Position numbers and translations under genes: made by a program
Assembly (NCBI GenBank): GCA_029718625.1
Contig: CM056377.1
Location: 103,428,585-103,492,584 of the forward strand
Direction of reading: 5' to 3'
DNA length: 64,000 bases
DNA from: Synaphobranchus kaupii
Taxonomy: Eukaryota > Chordata > Actinopteri > Anguilliformes > Synaphobranchidae
Shown here: piece after piece, positions 14,493 through 26,610 of the stretch
How positions within the stretch are numbered: position 1 is the stretch's first letter
How the letters are laid out: each line of letters opens with the position of its first letter
The notes under the pieces: model-generated
The model's database searches: none
Seen by the model: only the letters and a program-made list of their open reading frames with translations
What the model was told of the DNA's origin: nothing

Positions 14493-14621
14493 GTCTTTTA
14501 CGTGTCTGACCTCTTCAAGCCCAAAGCCAAGACGGCCACCCCTCCACCCTCTCCAATCAAGAAAGAACTGCTCCCCTCTGCAGACATCATAGAGCGGAAC
14601 AATCATCACAATATGGTGTGA
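14493..14621 (+). CDS. plpp3: plpp3 terminal coding exon with stop codon
   Basis: The last coding exon has 42 codons plus TGA at 14619-14621. It completes the sixth membrane segment (VFYVSDLF) and encodes a cytosolic tail rich in Lys and Pro that ends IIERNNHHNMV. The (I/D)IIxRNNHHNM ending is characteristic of PLPP3, whose mammalian proteins end in NHHNMM, and separates it from PLPP1 and PLPP2. Here the final residue is Val instead of Met. The acceptor is TTTCTTCTAG at 14483-14492 and the phase continues from the Ile codon at 8322. Together the three exons supply about 120 C-terminal residues of a protein that is usually about 310 residues long. Confidence 0.95.
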   Translation, partial: VFYVSDLFKPKAKTATPPPSPIKKELLPSADIIERNNHHNMV

Positions 14622-16186
14622 GGGAGCACTGCCCAGACAATCTGAACCACGCCCAGGACAGACACCTGTGACCGTTGACCAGCAACCACCCTGCTGCTCA
14701 CCCTTCTCATCTGACAGTAGAATGTAGGGAAGAGAGACCGTTTATTCTTGCTATTGAGACTTTAATTTTTAATTGAGCCCTTGCTGTAGAAGGAAAAGCT
14801 AAACAAAAAACCCCAAATGTGTAGGGTTTTGAGCCTCTTAACTACTTTTTGTAGATTCACTCGGAATGGGTTTCTCTTTGACTCATGAGAAATAATCACA
14901 CATTGGGTTAGGGGAGGGATTAAAGGAGGTGGGGGGTTAAAGATATTTTTTTTTAAATGACAAAGAAAAAAATGAAAGGGTGGATGGGATATGTGCTGGC
15001 TGACACGCTCTGTGGGACATCACCAGTCATACCATGTCCTTCTCCATGGCCTTTCTTCATATAGGACAACAAATTCCTTAGTAATAGGAATGATTTTTTT
15101 CCTCAAATGTAACTAGCACAGATATATTAACAATATAAAATGACTTATAGCACTATATCCAAGCTCATTTCAAATTGTCACCACTTGCTACTTGGAAGAA
15201 TAGCTATAAGAAAGCTTGTTGATAGTTGTATGATACAGAGAGGGTTCTAGCGCTCACACAAAGTGAAGAAGCCTGGGATTATTCAGTACCTCTTCATCGC
15301 AAGGATCTGCTTGTGATATCTGGAAAGAAAAGAGGTAGTTCACGTGAAAGTTTAAATATGAATTCTTTCATTACCAACCCATCAAGTTTATCATAGATAT
15401 TCAGAACAGTGGCCTAGCACCATGGGACGTTGCATTTTTAAAAGGGTGAGGGGAGGGAAGCGGGAGGTATGAATTAGGATTTTTTCTCTTAGGGTGATGT
15501 AAAGTTCTCACTGCCTCCCATCACAAGCAGTACTGTGGGGGCATGGCTGTGCCGTGCCGCTCCCCAGTGTTCGGGTCTTCAGTAGAGGGGTTTGGGTGGG
15601 GCAGAGGAAGGGGGCGGGGTCTGTCGTGACAGTCCTTGGGATTGACTCCCATGACATAGTGGCACATTTTGGCCGAGGGCTCTTTCCGCTGGCTGGGAGG
15701 AGCCCCACTTACTCAATCACTCGACGACAGAAGTGTTTGTCCACGATGTACACCAGACGTGCCCCCCATCGGTGGTGTGTGTAGATAAGTCCTGAACAGG
15801 TCGGGGCATCCGCAGTCAAAACTGTGCCAAGTCCGGAGTGTGTGTCACTGTGTAACCAGAGGACTGTTACTATGTTTTGAAAAGAAAACTGTGGATTTTA
15901 AATTTTTTCTTTGATATGGATGCATCTTTAACATTTTTTATGTTGTCTGTTATTAACAATAGCAATTGTACAGTTGCCCAAATCATTTTACAGTATACAC
16001 AAAAAACCCTGAAAACAATGACAACTCCACAATGTTGCACATCCTTCTCATTGTATAGTCCGTCCTATCATTTCAACCACAGCAAGCTGTTTTATTTTTT
16101 TTATAAATATATAAATAATGTATAGATCACTAAAAATTAACTATGTAAAATATTATCTCTGAACCTTTTTAGTTATATCCACTATG

Positions 16187-16192
16187 AATAAA
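16187..16192 (+). promoter_or_regulatory. plpp3: AATAAA polyadenylation signal (proximal candidate)
   Basis: Canonical hexamer in the 3' UTR, followed within 15 bases by a TTTGTGT stretch. It could give a shorter transcript. Confidence 0.5.
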
Positions 16193-16450
16193 AAGTTTGT
16201 GTCATGACCTGTGTTATTTACAAAGTGCTGCTTAAAAAAGCATTGGTTGACAGATTTTTGTATTTAGTAAACTAAAATATTGTAGATTTGTGATAGTAAG
16301 TTTTTACTATGCGTAAAGAAAGAAGTACACCTACAATTGTATTAAAAATCACTTTTAGTATTTTTGTATTGTCTCATTTTGTACAAAAGAAATATTAGCA
16401 AAGTTTTTTTTTCCTGCTAAATGTACTTGGCTATAATACATGTGCTTTTA

Positions 16451-16456
16451 AATAAA
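16451..16456 (+). promoter_or_regulatory. plpp3: AATAAA polyadenylation signal (distal candidate)
   Basis: Canonical hexamer followed about 25-35 bases later by GT-rich sequence. It is the most likely end of the gene. Confidence 0.6.
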
Positions 16457-16638
16457 AAGCTCATTATCAACAAACGTCCAGTTTGTATTGTGTTAAAAAC
16501 TTGATCAGTGTTTGACTCTACTGTAAAAGTGTGCACTGTTCCCCTTGAATTTACTTGTGGTTATTTTGGAAAGTCAGGTGAGGAGAGTCAGTGAGCTTGC
16601 CACTTTGTAACAGGACTGGTAACTGGAGAAAGGTGTGT

Positions 16639-16669
16639 GGGTGGGGGGTGGGGGGGGGGGGGGGGGGGG
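16639..16669. repeat. poly-G tract with T interruptions
   Basis: A near-continuous run of G, long enough to form intramolecular quadruplexes on the plus strand. It lies about 200 bp past the distal poly(A) signal. Confidence 0.85.
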
Positions 16670-17534
16670 TGTTGGCAGTTAACTGTAAGAGGTGATTAAG
16701 GAGACAGGTCTAAACTTGGTATCATCCATACATAAACCAGACAGAAGTAAGCTGGGTTGTAGGTTTGTGACCAATTTTAATGCAGTTCATTTAATGTCCC
16801 AGTCATTGATATCAGTGTCGTGGAATCTTTTTGAAAACCAGGTCTTCTATGAAAACTAAAATTGAATATACTATACACCCCACTGCACACTTTCCCAGTC
16901 TCCCCACATAAACATAATATTATGTGCTCCAGACTGAAAGTTTCTGGATAAGTTCCCTCCAATGTTAAAGCTCAGCAGCCGCCTGGCTTTCCTGGGAGGC
17001 CAAACCCTGTATGGATTCAGATCTCGTCTTACAGTAAGAACTTTTAGAGCTTCAGCTTTTGGCTGCTGTGAAAGTAGAATCTACTGGAGAGACAAAAGAA
17101 TTGCCTCCCTTTGCAAAGTAGAATAATGTGAGAAGAAGAATACTGTTCTTACACATTGCCACTTGTGTCTTGAGTTTCACATTTCAATTTCAGCCCTACT
17201 TGGCTTCTTGTGCTGTTTCCAAGATACCATGGCTGTGGTGGATTTATGCCTTTTTTGTCAAGTTGTCAACCCTTCAAAAAATAAAATAGCCTTACAAAGC
17301 ACAATTTTAAATAGTACTCAATGTAGGCTGCTAAATTAAAAGCCTGCAAAATATGATTGTTCTCCGTAACTCATACCGATCAGTTTTACAGAATAAGTAA
17401 TATGACAATGACAACAAACTTACTATAAAAAGTAGAGGTGTTTTCTGCAAGGCCTTAATAAACTACTAAGCTTAGGATCAAAAAGTTGCCAAACAAAGGT
17501 CTGATGCAATAAGGCGTGCCTCACAACTGTCTTA

Positions 17535-17540
<6 letters not shown>

Positions 17541-17591
<51 letters not shown>

Positions 17592-17593
17592 GG
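17541..17593. repeat. (TG)n followed by poly-G run
   Basis: About 17 TG units run straight into about 19 G residues. It produces spurious His-Thr/Pro and Val-Cys/Gly open frames. Confidence 0.95.
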
Positions 17594-19099
17594 CGGTGTA
17601 AGCGGTGGCAGCAGCCCCTTTGCAAGAAGCTGGCCCCAGGCCAAAGAATATATATTGTGACCACCACACCAGGAACTAATCCAAGCAGTTGTTTATCGCC
17701 AGCATGGAGTATCTGCTGACGAATTGTTTTGCCGCAGTCAGTGTAATGCAAGCAGACATAAGTAACCCCCCGCCCCCCAAGCTTCCAGAAGATGCAAAAT
17801 GGGGCCATTGGTGTGACGCGTTGCAGCCCGTAGCCCCCACATGATTAATGAAGCCTCCTTGCTTCTGCTCTGTGATGTTTACAGCCCCCTCGGCATGGGA
17901 GAGATGAAGCTAAACACGGCTTTTCCTTGGCAGGGCTCCACACACACCATTGTTGTTTCGGCATGAACGGTGGGCTGGCCTCCCGAAAGCTTCCACCTCC
18001 CTGTCCGTGCTTTCAGATCGTTTGCAGCGCCTGACGAGCATGTGGATGCCCAGTGCTTCGGCTTGTTTGTCTCATATTCGTTGTTGTGGGGTGTGAAAGC
18101 CGTACCCCTTAATTGCACTGTTGCCCCCGTGTGATTTCTTGGATGACGTTTTCACTTGTTCAATATGAAATGGCAACTACATTCTCTTTCCAGTTTATTG
18201 ATGGTTCCCGCAAGTATAATATTTGTTTCCTTACCTCCACTGGATTGCAACATAATGTACCAATGTGTAGAGCCAAAAGCTTTCAGGTTGTCATATCTAT
18301 TGACAATTGTATTTAAAATGTGTTCTAGCATGCATAAATTGTTTACTTATTTATTTTTTGCTTTTGTTGTCTTCTTTGCAGTCAGTCAAACGTTGCTATT
18401 TCCCTGAGTTCTGTGAATCGATTCCATGTATTGATCACATGGACACTTGGTCTGACCAAGCCTTTTAATTGATTCAGTGTTATTTGCTCTTTGGCCAGAG
18501 TTCAATGCGTTTAAAAGGGAAAGCATGTGAATTGATTTAAGCCAGCGACTTCTTTAACCCAGTGATAACCAGTTTGCCTTGGGCGAATGGCTAAGCACTG
18601 CTGCTCGTAGAGTAATATGGGAACTTGTTCCCAAATTCCCGGAAAGGCAGCCCCCTTTTCTTCCTTTATCACTGACCTCACCTCCGAAAAGGGTGTGTGC
18701 CAGCTGATAAGCAATTCTTTGAGATGCTGGTTTTTGGTTATTCCCAGGCAGCCTGACTGAATGGTGTACAACTGTGAGAAAGAGGAAAAAAAGAAATTAC
18801 AAGACCCAAAGTGTCCATGCATGCTCGGATGATTCACACTCAGGGAACAGCTGACTCATTTTGGCAGATGACAGTCAGAGATGACAACATCCTGTCTGTA
18901 CCCTGCTTTCTTACACTGAGAAGGAAAGCTGGTTCCAGCCATTTGGCAATGATGTTTATTGCTGACCTCACCAGTTGTTAAAAATGATTAATATAAATGT
19001 AGCCAAATTATTCATCTGTAAACCGTAGCCATGTTCAAATAGTGGCATACAAATATGAAAGAACTAAATAAAATGGCAAAAAAAAAACATAACAATGTA

Positions 19100-19420
19100 C
19101 TATTTTGAGTATATTTCTAAACATTCTTAAGTGTATTTATTAAAAATGTGTTACTGCATGTACTTATTTTAAGTTGAAATTCTGTGCTATTTTATAAATG
19201 TTCATTTTTACCCAGTGTATTTTATGTGGTATTATAGTATATTTCTGAAAAGTATACTAAAATCTGTACTTAACTTAAGCTGTCTTTTAGTAAATTATGT
19301 AGAGTATACTTAACACCAGTGTATTTTAGAGCGACTTTAATATATTCCTCAAAAGTACACCAAAACCTGTGCTTAACTTAAGCTGCATTTTATTAAATGT
19401 ATTTAGTGCATATTATCATA
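19100..19420. repeat. degenerate tandem repeat, about 104-bp period
   Basis: Two clear units start at CAGTGTATTTTA (19213 and 19317) and share CTTAACTTAAGCTG and a TAGTATATTTCT-like block. A more diverged third unit seems to precede them from about 19100. It is of the TATA-rich kind common as MITE-derived satellites in fish. Confidence 0.6.
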
Positions 19421-19580
19421 ATAGCCTACATCTGGATGGAAACAAATATATATTTTTAACATAATGGCAGTTTACAATAGGTGCATCTACAGTATATTAC
19501 TCATAAACGTTTTATGTATTTAAATAAAATAAATTATTAATATAGTGTATTATATGTGTATCTACAGTATGTTACCGATA

Positions 19581-22259
19581 CAGGGGGACCTCACTATACA
19601 TTGACCCATTATCCGTAGTTTCACACATATGTCATGAAGTTATTTAGGGCCATTTTCAATTTACATTGAATCAGTCCCCGGCACTTCCGTTGTTTCGTCC
19701 CGACTGCAACCAATCAATGATGTCTGTAAGAATAAAAATACAGTAATTATTGTTGTTAATGTGTCAAGGTAACGCCGTAAAAAAATTCAGAGAGAGAGAG
19801 AAAGTGTTTAAGAATAATTACATGTTGTTGTTTAATGCAGTGGCATAGCCAGAAATTGATTTTCGGGTGGGCCTATCAAAAGTTGGTGGGCAATGGTTTA
19901 ACTTTTTTTAAATCAAATACGCACTCCTAGAGACAGCCTATAACAAACCGTAATGCGACGGTTTGCATGGGAACACACCTACAACAATGTTGTCTCCATA
20001 TACAGAATAAATCACTTGTCTGTTTTTTCTTTACAACAGATCTATAGCATAACTCAGGATATGTGTGACCTGGCTCCCAATATGACCAAACAAAATTGCA
20101 AGACGCTCAACAGACAAAGCACACACATCATTTAGGACAGGTATCGTGTATAGCACAGAATCCAATTAACAACCTCCAATGGAAAGGCACAGAGAATTAA
20201 CCTAAAGGCACATGCTAATTAGCACGCACACACCCCTATGAGATTATAGCAATATAACATTCAACAGCCACCTGAGGTTGAAAGCATAACTAGCCTATTC
20301 CATGGCGGGCACAAAAACAGACACAAAACACAGTATTCAAACTTAGGCCTACCTCTGATGGGTTTGATTGGCATGTGATGTTTTCTACATGACATGACGC
20401 AGATGGCGGGCTTGGTGTTGAATATGGTTATAATGTCATCATTGTCCAAAGACAATATTTTGGAATATTTCTATAAAGTTCCCTGTTAATGGCCTCTTCT
20501 GTTTTGCTGTGCTCTGGGAGTGGAGTATTCTGCTTTGCACACATCATTACAATGTCCTACCACTGTCACATGTTGGTGGTTCCTTTCTATGAATTAAATG
20601 TTCATAGCATCACCGTGCAATTGATTTAGCAGCACCGTACCGAGAGTGTGCGGGTCATGGCTCGCTATGTAAGCCTCTGGAAAAGTGCTACATGATGCTG
20701 ATGCTGTCGTTGGGTTTTGAACAAGCCTAAAAATTCTTCCATTTAAATCCTTATCTAATGAACAGAAAGTATGCACCACCGTAACGTGTTTGCAGACTTT
20801 ACAGTACACTGCATTGCTAGCTTGACTGCATTTTACCCATTATAACGGTTCATACCATTTATGTAAAAACAGTGTACAACTTTCCTGATATTACTGTTGC
20901 GGGGAACGATTGCATCTTTGGTTGAGTGGTTTGTCAACAGCAGACGGGTTTGCTGGTTTTCTGTGATGAAGAAGCTGTGGCTGTAACGTTAGCTTCCGGA
21001 GTGTTCTCCCATAATATGTTACTTGCATGCTTTGCTTCGGCCCTGGTCTGATCCTGGTCTGATTTTTTGTCAAATGACAAATTGATTGACAAAATGTTTA
21101 AGAAGAAATCAGAAAACATTTTGCTCCCCAACAACTGGAGTTTATCTCCTCTATGTAGTACAGTGGAATGCAATTAGTGTAAAACTTAACTGAAAAGCAA
21201 TAATTAACAATTGGGCCATATTTGTGACTCATGTTATGTGCAAGTGTTGGATTCTAGACCAGTTTCAATGATCTTCTATTTTATTCAGCTGTTCACTTCA
21301 CTTTGAGCAGAGGTGTTCACTCCCCACAGCTGTGCAGAGGTGCACATCTCCGGTTGTCATGGACCGAAATGCTTTCAGTTTCTGTCTAGGTCTGTGTTCT
21401 CACTTATTACTGACACCAAAGCAGCATTTAATTGACAAATTAGTATTATTTGATAAAATGATTAATGGCTAATTATGATTCATTATCAAGTTAATTTTAA
21501 AAAAACAAGACATAAACAAAATGTATACTGGCACGCCAGTCATAAAAGAGTGTAGAAAATATAGGTAAGAGAAATGGGAGCAAATATATTGCAGCTGTTT
21601 TATATTTTATGAAAAACTGTTTTTTTCTATTTTTTCCAGTTTCTGGTGTTGCCCATATTTTGTCCACCCCCTGTATATTGAAATGTCTTAAAACAGTGAG
21701 ATCAACGTGAAAACTTTGGAGACTGTTGGAAAATAGTGAGTGTATGAAAACATTTATTTTCTAAAATGTGAAGCACTCGTGCTATTATAATTAGACGTTT
21801 TATGGTATGTATTATAATAACTCTGGACTCTATTGAGTGGGCCTGAGATCAATCAGGGTGGGCCCAGGCCCACCCATGGCTACACCCCTAATTTAATGTG
21901 TAAGAACTTAGACTAGGCTACGAAAACGTAATTAAAATAAGTGTTTCTGAGGAAGAATACAGAAATAAAACATGCAGTGAAACAGCTGTGCGGGTGTGTG
22001 TGTCTGTGTGTGTGTGTTGGTAATAGTGTACTGTATCAGGAGCCTCAGCTAGTGTTCACTGGTTTGCTTAAAGGACAACGTAGAACCGCTCTCTCCTTTT
22101 TCCCCATTGATCATTATGCTATGGCTAGTTATCCACCCCAAGAGGACGTAAAAATACACGTTGGAAGACAACCCCTGTAATTTACATTAATTGTTATGGG
22201 AGAAAATTCCCCTCTTTACGTCGTTTCATGCAACATCGTAGTATAGCGTGGAACCCCTG
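19581..22259. mobile_element. pogo/Tigger-like DNA transposon, non-autonomous, hosting a nested insertion
   Basis: The ends form imperfect inverted repeats. The left end begins CAGGGGGACCTCACTATAC; the reverse complement of the right end is CAGGGGTTCCACGCTATAC, 15 of 19 identical. Each end is flanked by TA (19579-19580 and 22260-22261), as expected for Tc1/mariner/pogo targets, and the CAGGGG start followed by a C-T-A-rich segment resembles Tigger termini. Without the nested hAT-like element the body is only about 620 bp. No transposase is recognisable, so it would have moved in trans. Family assignment is inferred from the ends only. Confidence 0.5.
19838..21890. mobile_element. hAT-like DNA transposon nested in the pogo-like element
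   Basis: The left end is CAGTGGCATAGCCA followed soon by GGGTGGGCC; the right end in reverse complement is TAGGGGTGTAGCCATGGGTG. Both carry the xTAGCCA...GGGTGGGCC pattern typical of hAT ends in fish. The flanks are GTTTAATG (19830-19837) and ATTTAATG (21891-21898), an 8-bp target duplication with one mismatch, the duplication length of hAT elements. The 2-kb interior shows no intact transposase; the longest frames are under 80 codons and unrecognised. It lies wholly inside the element at 19581-22259 and so inserted later. Confidence 0.6.
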
Positions 22260-22261
22260 TA

Positions 22262-25200
22262 CTCTTTTTATATTGTAGTGATCCTGAGGCTGCCTGACTG
22301 CCCCGCTAAAGGTGAATTAATTAGACACCTAATTACCCCCCCCCCCCCCCGCCCGGAGACCTGAGTTCGGCGGCAGATCCCTGCTGTTACATTAGTGGAG
22401 GCGAAGCGGGCGGTGGTATGGGCGGTGCCCCATGGGACCGGCAGCCTGTGAGTGGCATGCAAGCACGAGGGCACACTCTGTGGAAGGCAGGCATGGAGGA
22501 GTGTAGCGTAGCACTTTGCCTGAGCGGCAGCCTAACCGCTCCACTGAAGGTGAATTAATCTTTAATGCTATACTGTATTTAGAATACACTAATGGTAAAA
22601 ATTTAATAATATGGGGGGACTATGTACATAGGTACATGACTAGGTAATTCCTACCTGGATCACCCAATATGGATGTAAATACCCTCAAATTAAAGCTGGC
22701 AGTCAGTATTTTAACCTCATGTTCATTGTTTTATTTAACATCCAATGTGCTCGAGTACAGAGCCAAAACAACAAGTTGTGTGACTCTCCGTCCCAATACG
22801 TTTGCAATTAACTGTACTGTATATTGCTGCAAATGTTTTTTTCAGGTTTCTCACCAAGACTATCCAGTATATTGCATCCAATAGAGTAATATGAACATGT
22901 TACCAACAAATAATTAAATAATAAACTAAACAATAGCATTGGAAGAAAAATAAATTAGTCTAATCAAATGGCAAGTCAAAATAATAGAATGAGGAAGATA
23001 AAGCTTTTATTTGCCTTTTGCCAAAAGCTGTCGGGGATTTTTTACTTCTTGGCACCCTTAATATCTGAAAGAAATAAAAACATATAATTTACTGAAACTG
23101 GCAGATGGCTTCCATATGAAAATGTGAGAACACAAAATGTGTATCTGATTGCAAAATAGGTTTTCTTATAGGCTGGAAAAATAATGCAAAACTAGACAGG
23201 AAATATTTTTCCTTCATCCAACACAAATATTGCTTAATTACCAGGGTATTTGGTAAGAGAAGATATCCAGATTGGTGTTTGTTGACCATAAACTGGAGTT
23301 AATGTGAACAGTATGCAGACGTAAGCCAGATCAATTATAATGCGGAAAGCCCTCAAAGGCGACCTTGGAAGTCAGCATGATTGGTTATGATGTAGCTGAA
23401 GAGATGTTTGAAAGGAAAATTCCACACTAATTGTTTCCTTAAAAAGAAAATTCTGAAAATGTTGTTTTTTTTTAAGTGAATTTTCTTATCTGCTAGCCTA
23501 GTGGCTTTGACCCCAATAAAATGTACTGCCATCTTGCAACACACCACAGACAGCAAAAGTTTAAAAAAAAAAAAATGTTGGAAATAAAAATGAATAATCT
23601 GACATAAACCAAATATCCAGACAAAACATATATGCTTTTTCTAAGATCGTTCAAAGACTCTAACAAAGTTTGATTACTTTTGACTGCCCGAATTAAATGA
23701 TGAACTCAACATACAATTTAGTAAATCTGTTCAATAATGCTTAATTTGATTCATGGAGAATTTATTTGAGGCAAACATTCATCTCTCTAGTCTGTAGTAC
23801 AGAACTCCTTTTAACCTGCATGCCTTTAAACAAAGCATGTTGTTATAGTTTTTAACCTTTGAGTGAAGCGGTCCTTCCATGTGTTTTTGTATTTTGTCCC
23901 AAGTTTATTTTACATAAGCAGGTAACAATCTCAGTTTCACAGCAATTCTTATTGTTGCCTATAGTGGATCTTTTGTAATTTCACCATTTTTTTTCATGTG
24001 TACATTCGTCATCTTCCTATTTTTTAAATAAGGAATGATGGTGATGATGATGGTAATTATGATATTACAACAAATCATAAACTGTAATTTTCTCAATTTA
24101 TGTATTAACGATAATGAACCTGATTTACCGTAATGAGTCTAATGGCAAGGTGGCACAAAGAGTAGCTTAAGAGGTATTTGAGGGCTGGATGGAAGACGGG
24201 ACCTCCAGGAAGGAGGTGTGGGCCTCAGAGCCCATTTTCAGTCCCACACAGTATGAGAGAAGGAGAGAGCTTGGGCTGGGCTCTGCTTCACACTTCCTTT
24301 AGGGAAATGGTCAGCATTCCAATCCAGTCTTGGAAACTGCAGGAGCGTCTGACTTTCGTTTAAATTACTCCTGACCAAAACCTGAGAAAATGTATGAGTC
24401 AAAAGTGATGGGATCACTACCGCTAGCTGGGTTTTTGGCATCCACAGGTGGCATAACCAATCATATTTCCTCTTCGCTATCCCAAATACCAGTGCATTTG
24501 TGAGCGCTATTGCAACTCTCTTTTAAATGAGTGAGTCACAAACTACCCACGTCAAAGACAAAGTGTAGACGTTGGCATACTTTTTTATATGAATAGACCA
24601 GTGGGGTGCTTCTTCCAGAAATACCTCAATCCTGGGATGATGGAATTTTCACAGATTTGACATATTCAAATATTTTAGCATTCTGTGATGAAGGCTGTAT
24701 TAAATCAAGAGTAATCCAAGAACATCCTTTTTACTGAAATACAGGATGAACCTACCTTTCCATTTTCCATTTACTTATTTTATTATCTCTGTCTCTGAGT
24801 GTATTGGTTTTTTATGATAATACGTTAGTGAGGGATATATGAATAATATATGAACATTTTTAAACATGATATATAAATCCTGATATATATTCATACGTTT
24901 TAAAAAAAAAAACTTTTTGCGTACATAGTTGAGAATCTGAACATCCAGGATGATGGAAGAACTCTGTCTTAAAATAAACTCAACTGATTTTCTCAGTCAG
25001 CTTTAACTGTATTAGTGCCCCACAGTTGGAAAAGGGGGATTTAAGTTAGGATTCCTTTTATTTTGTTCAGTTATTGAATATTGAACAAAAAGTTTTGTTG
25101 CTGTTACATGCAAATGTTGCCTGTCTGCTTCTGTGGAAAAAAGAATCAGGATTGTAATAGGTTTGGATGCTTCAGTTATCTTTTATTAGGTTTCCCTCTT

Positions 25201-25476
25201 GACATAGCAGTTTTATAGTAGGTCTTCCTCCTTTGGTAAAATGAGTATTAGCTGTACTCATGTGTTTTATTGCAAGTGCTTTGCATTTTAAGGTCTTGCT
25301 TTATGAACTGGGATTTACAAATCCCTGTGCTTGCATGGTAGTTTGTTCAGGGTGTTATATTTATTTGACTGTGTTAGCAAATGGGAGAGGCATTGACATT
25401 GTTAGCATACATATTTGTAAATGAGAACCAAATGTGTGGTTAAAGTGAATTCTACATTCCCTGACATTGGAGATAC
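22262..25476. other. intergenic, no gene seen
   Basis: Mostly AT-rich single-copy-looking sequence. A GC-rich stretch at 22265-22560 contains a C-run (22336-22350) and two imperfect direct copies of (A/G)AAGGTGAATTAAT near 22309 and 22546. No coding region is supported. Confidence 0.55.
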
Positions 25477-26074
25477 TGTCACGATTCCAGCCTGTCATGT
25501 CATGTTTTCTGTTTCATTTCTGTCTTAGTCAGATTTCTTGTAATGTCACGTATTGTGTTTAGTCACGTCACGTTTTATGTTTAATTCTTGTTACATTTCA
25601 TTTTCATGTCATGTCACGTTTCTTGTTTGATTATTGTTATGATTTATTTTCTTGTCATGTCACGTTTTATATTTGATTCATGTTACTTTTCTGGTTCACT
25701 GTTTAGCATACACATTTCCGTGTTTTTCCGCAGCCTTGCGTTCATGCTGTTTCTCTCTCTCTCTTGCTGTCGCTCACGCTTCCCTAATTGTTTCATTCTC
25801 CCGTGTCTATTTACTAATCTACTAACATTAGATCAGGATTGGGTAATACTAACTCTCTAACCATGTGTTCATGTTTACCTTACGTTTCTCGTGCATGTCA
25901 TTTACTAATTTACTAATGCTAGGTCAGGATAGATTTATTACTAAGGATTACTAATTATCTTGTTACCTTGTCAGCCCTCCACACCTGATTTCCATTCGCA
26001 TGCTGCTCTCAAGCTAAGTGTCTGCACCTGTCTACACCTGCTACATTTAAGCTCAGTGTTCATGTCTTGTCTTC

Positions 26075-26085
26075 GCGAAATTGTT
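26075..26085 (+). promoter_or_regulatory. predicted R-region start / self-primer sequence in the solo LTR
   Basis: GCGAAATTGTT is identical to the 11-base self-primer candidate in the 3' LTR of the element at 49420-55640. It lies about 30 bp after a TTTAAG that occupies the place of the TATAAG box in the related LTR. Confidence 0.5.
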
Positions 26086-26121
26086 GCCTCCTGTTTGTCA
26101 GTGCACTTTTGAGCGGTTTTT

Positions 26122-26610
26122 CCAAGCCTGCCTTTTTGTTACGATCCAAGCCTGCCTTTTTGTTACGATCCAAGCCTGCCTTTTTGTTACGATCCAAGCC
26201 TGCCTTTTTGTTACGATCCAAGACTGCCTTTTTGTTACGATCCAAGCCTGCCTTTTTGTTACGATCCAAGCCTGCCTTTTTGTTACGATCCAAGCCTGCC
26301 TTTTTGTTACGATCCAAGCCTGCCTTTTTGTTACGATCCAAGCCTGCCTTTTTGTTACGATCCAAGCCTGCCTTTTTGTTACGATCCAAGCCTGCCTTTT
26401 TGTTACGATCCAAGCCTGCCTTTTTGTTACGATCCAAGCCTGCCTTTTTGTTACGATCCAAGCCTGCCTTTTTGTTACGATCCAAGCCTGCCTTTTTGTT
26501 ACGATCCAAGCCTGCCTTTTTGTTACGATCCAAGCCTGCCTTTTTGTTACGATCCAAGCCTGCCTTTTTGTTACGATCCAAGCCTGCCTTTTTGTTACGA
26601 TCCAAGCCTG
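26122..26610. repeat. 24-bp minisatellite, 20 full copies plus a partial
   Basis: The unit CCAAGCCTGCCTTTTTGTTA followed by CGAT is repeated 20 times in perfect register, followed by a 9-base partial copy. The only variant I see is an A for C in the fifth unit (CCAAGACTGCC). Because 24 is a multiple of three and five of six frames lack stops, it generates several long but meaningless open frames (up to 247 codons). The corresponding place in the related LTRs holds a single diverged copy. Confidence 0.97.

Larger units (their letters stand above)
14622..16475 (+). other. plpp3: plpp3 3' untranslated region
   Basis: Downstream of the stop there is about 1.85 kb of non-coding sequence, AT-rich in its distal half, with candidate polyadenylation signals at 16187 and 16451. 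The length is in the range expected for PLPP3 transcripts. The exact cleavage site is inferred; a GT-rich stretch (TTTGTATTGTGTT) follows the second signal at about 16480-16492. Confidence 0.7.
16476..19578. other. intergenic, no gene seen
   Basis: This region holds a TG/G-rich tract (16639-16669), a (TG)n-poly-G tract (17541-17593) and a degenerate 104-bp tandem repeat (19100-19420). No coding region with family resemblance was found on either strand. Confidence 0.6.

Noticed and set aside
18981..19560. tRNA-derived SINE
   Set aside because: No A-box/B-box pair or tRNA-like head could be seen; the sequence fits a degenerate 104-bp tandem repeat better.
26122..26610. CRISPR-like array
   Set aside because: Units are contiguous with no unique spacers; this is a minisatellite in a vertebrate genome.
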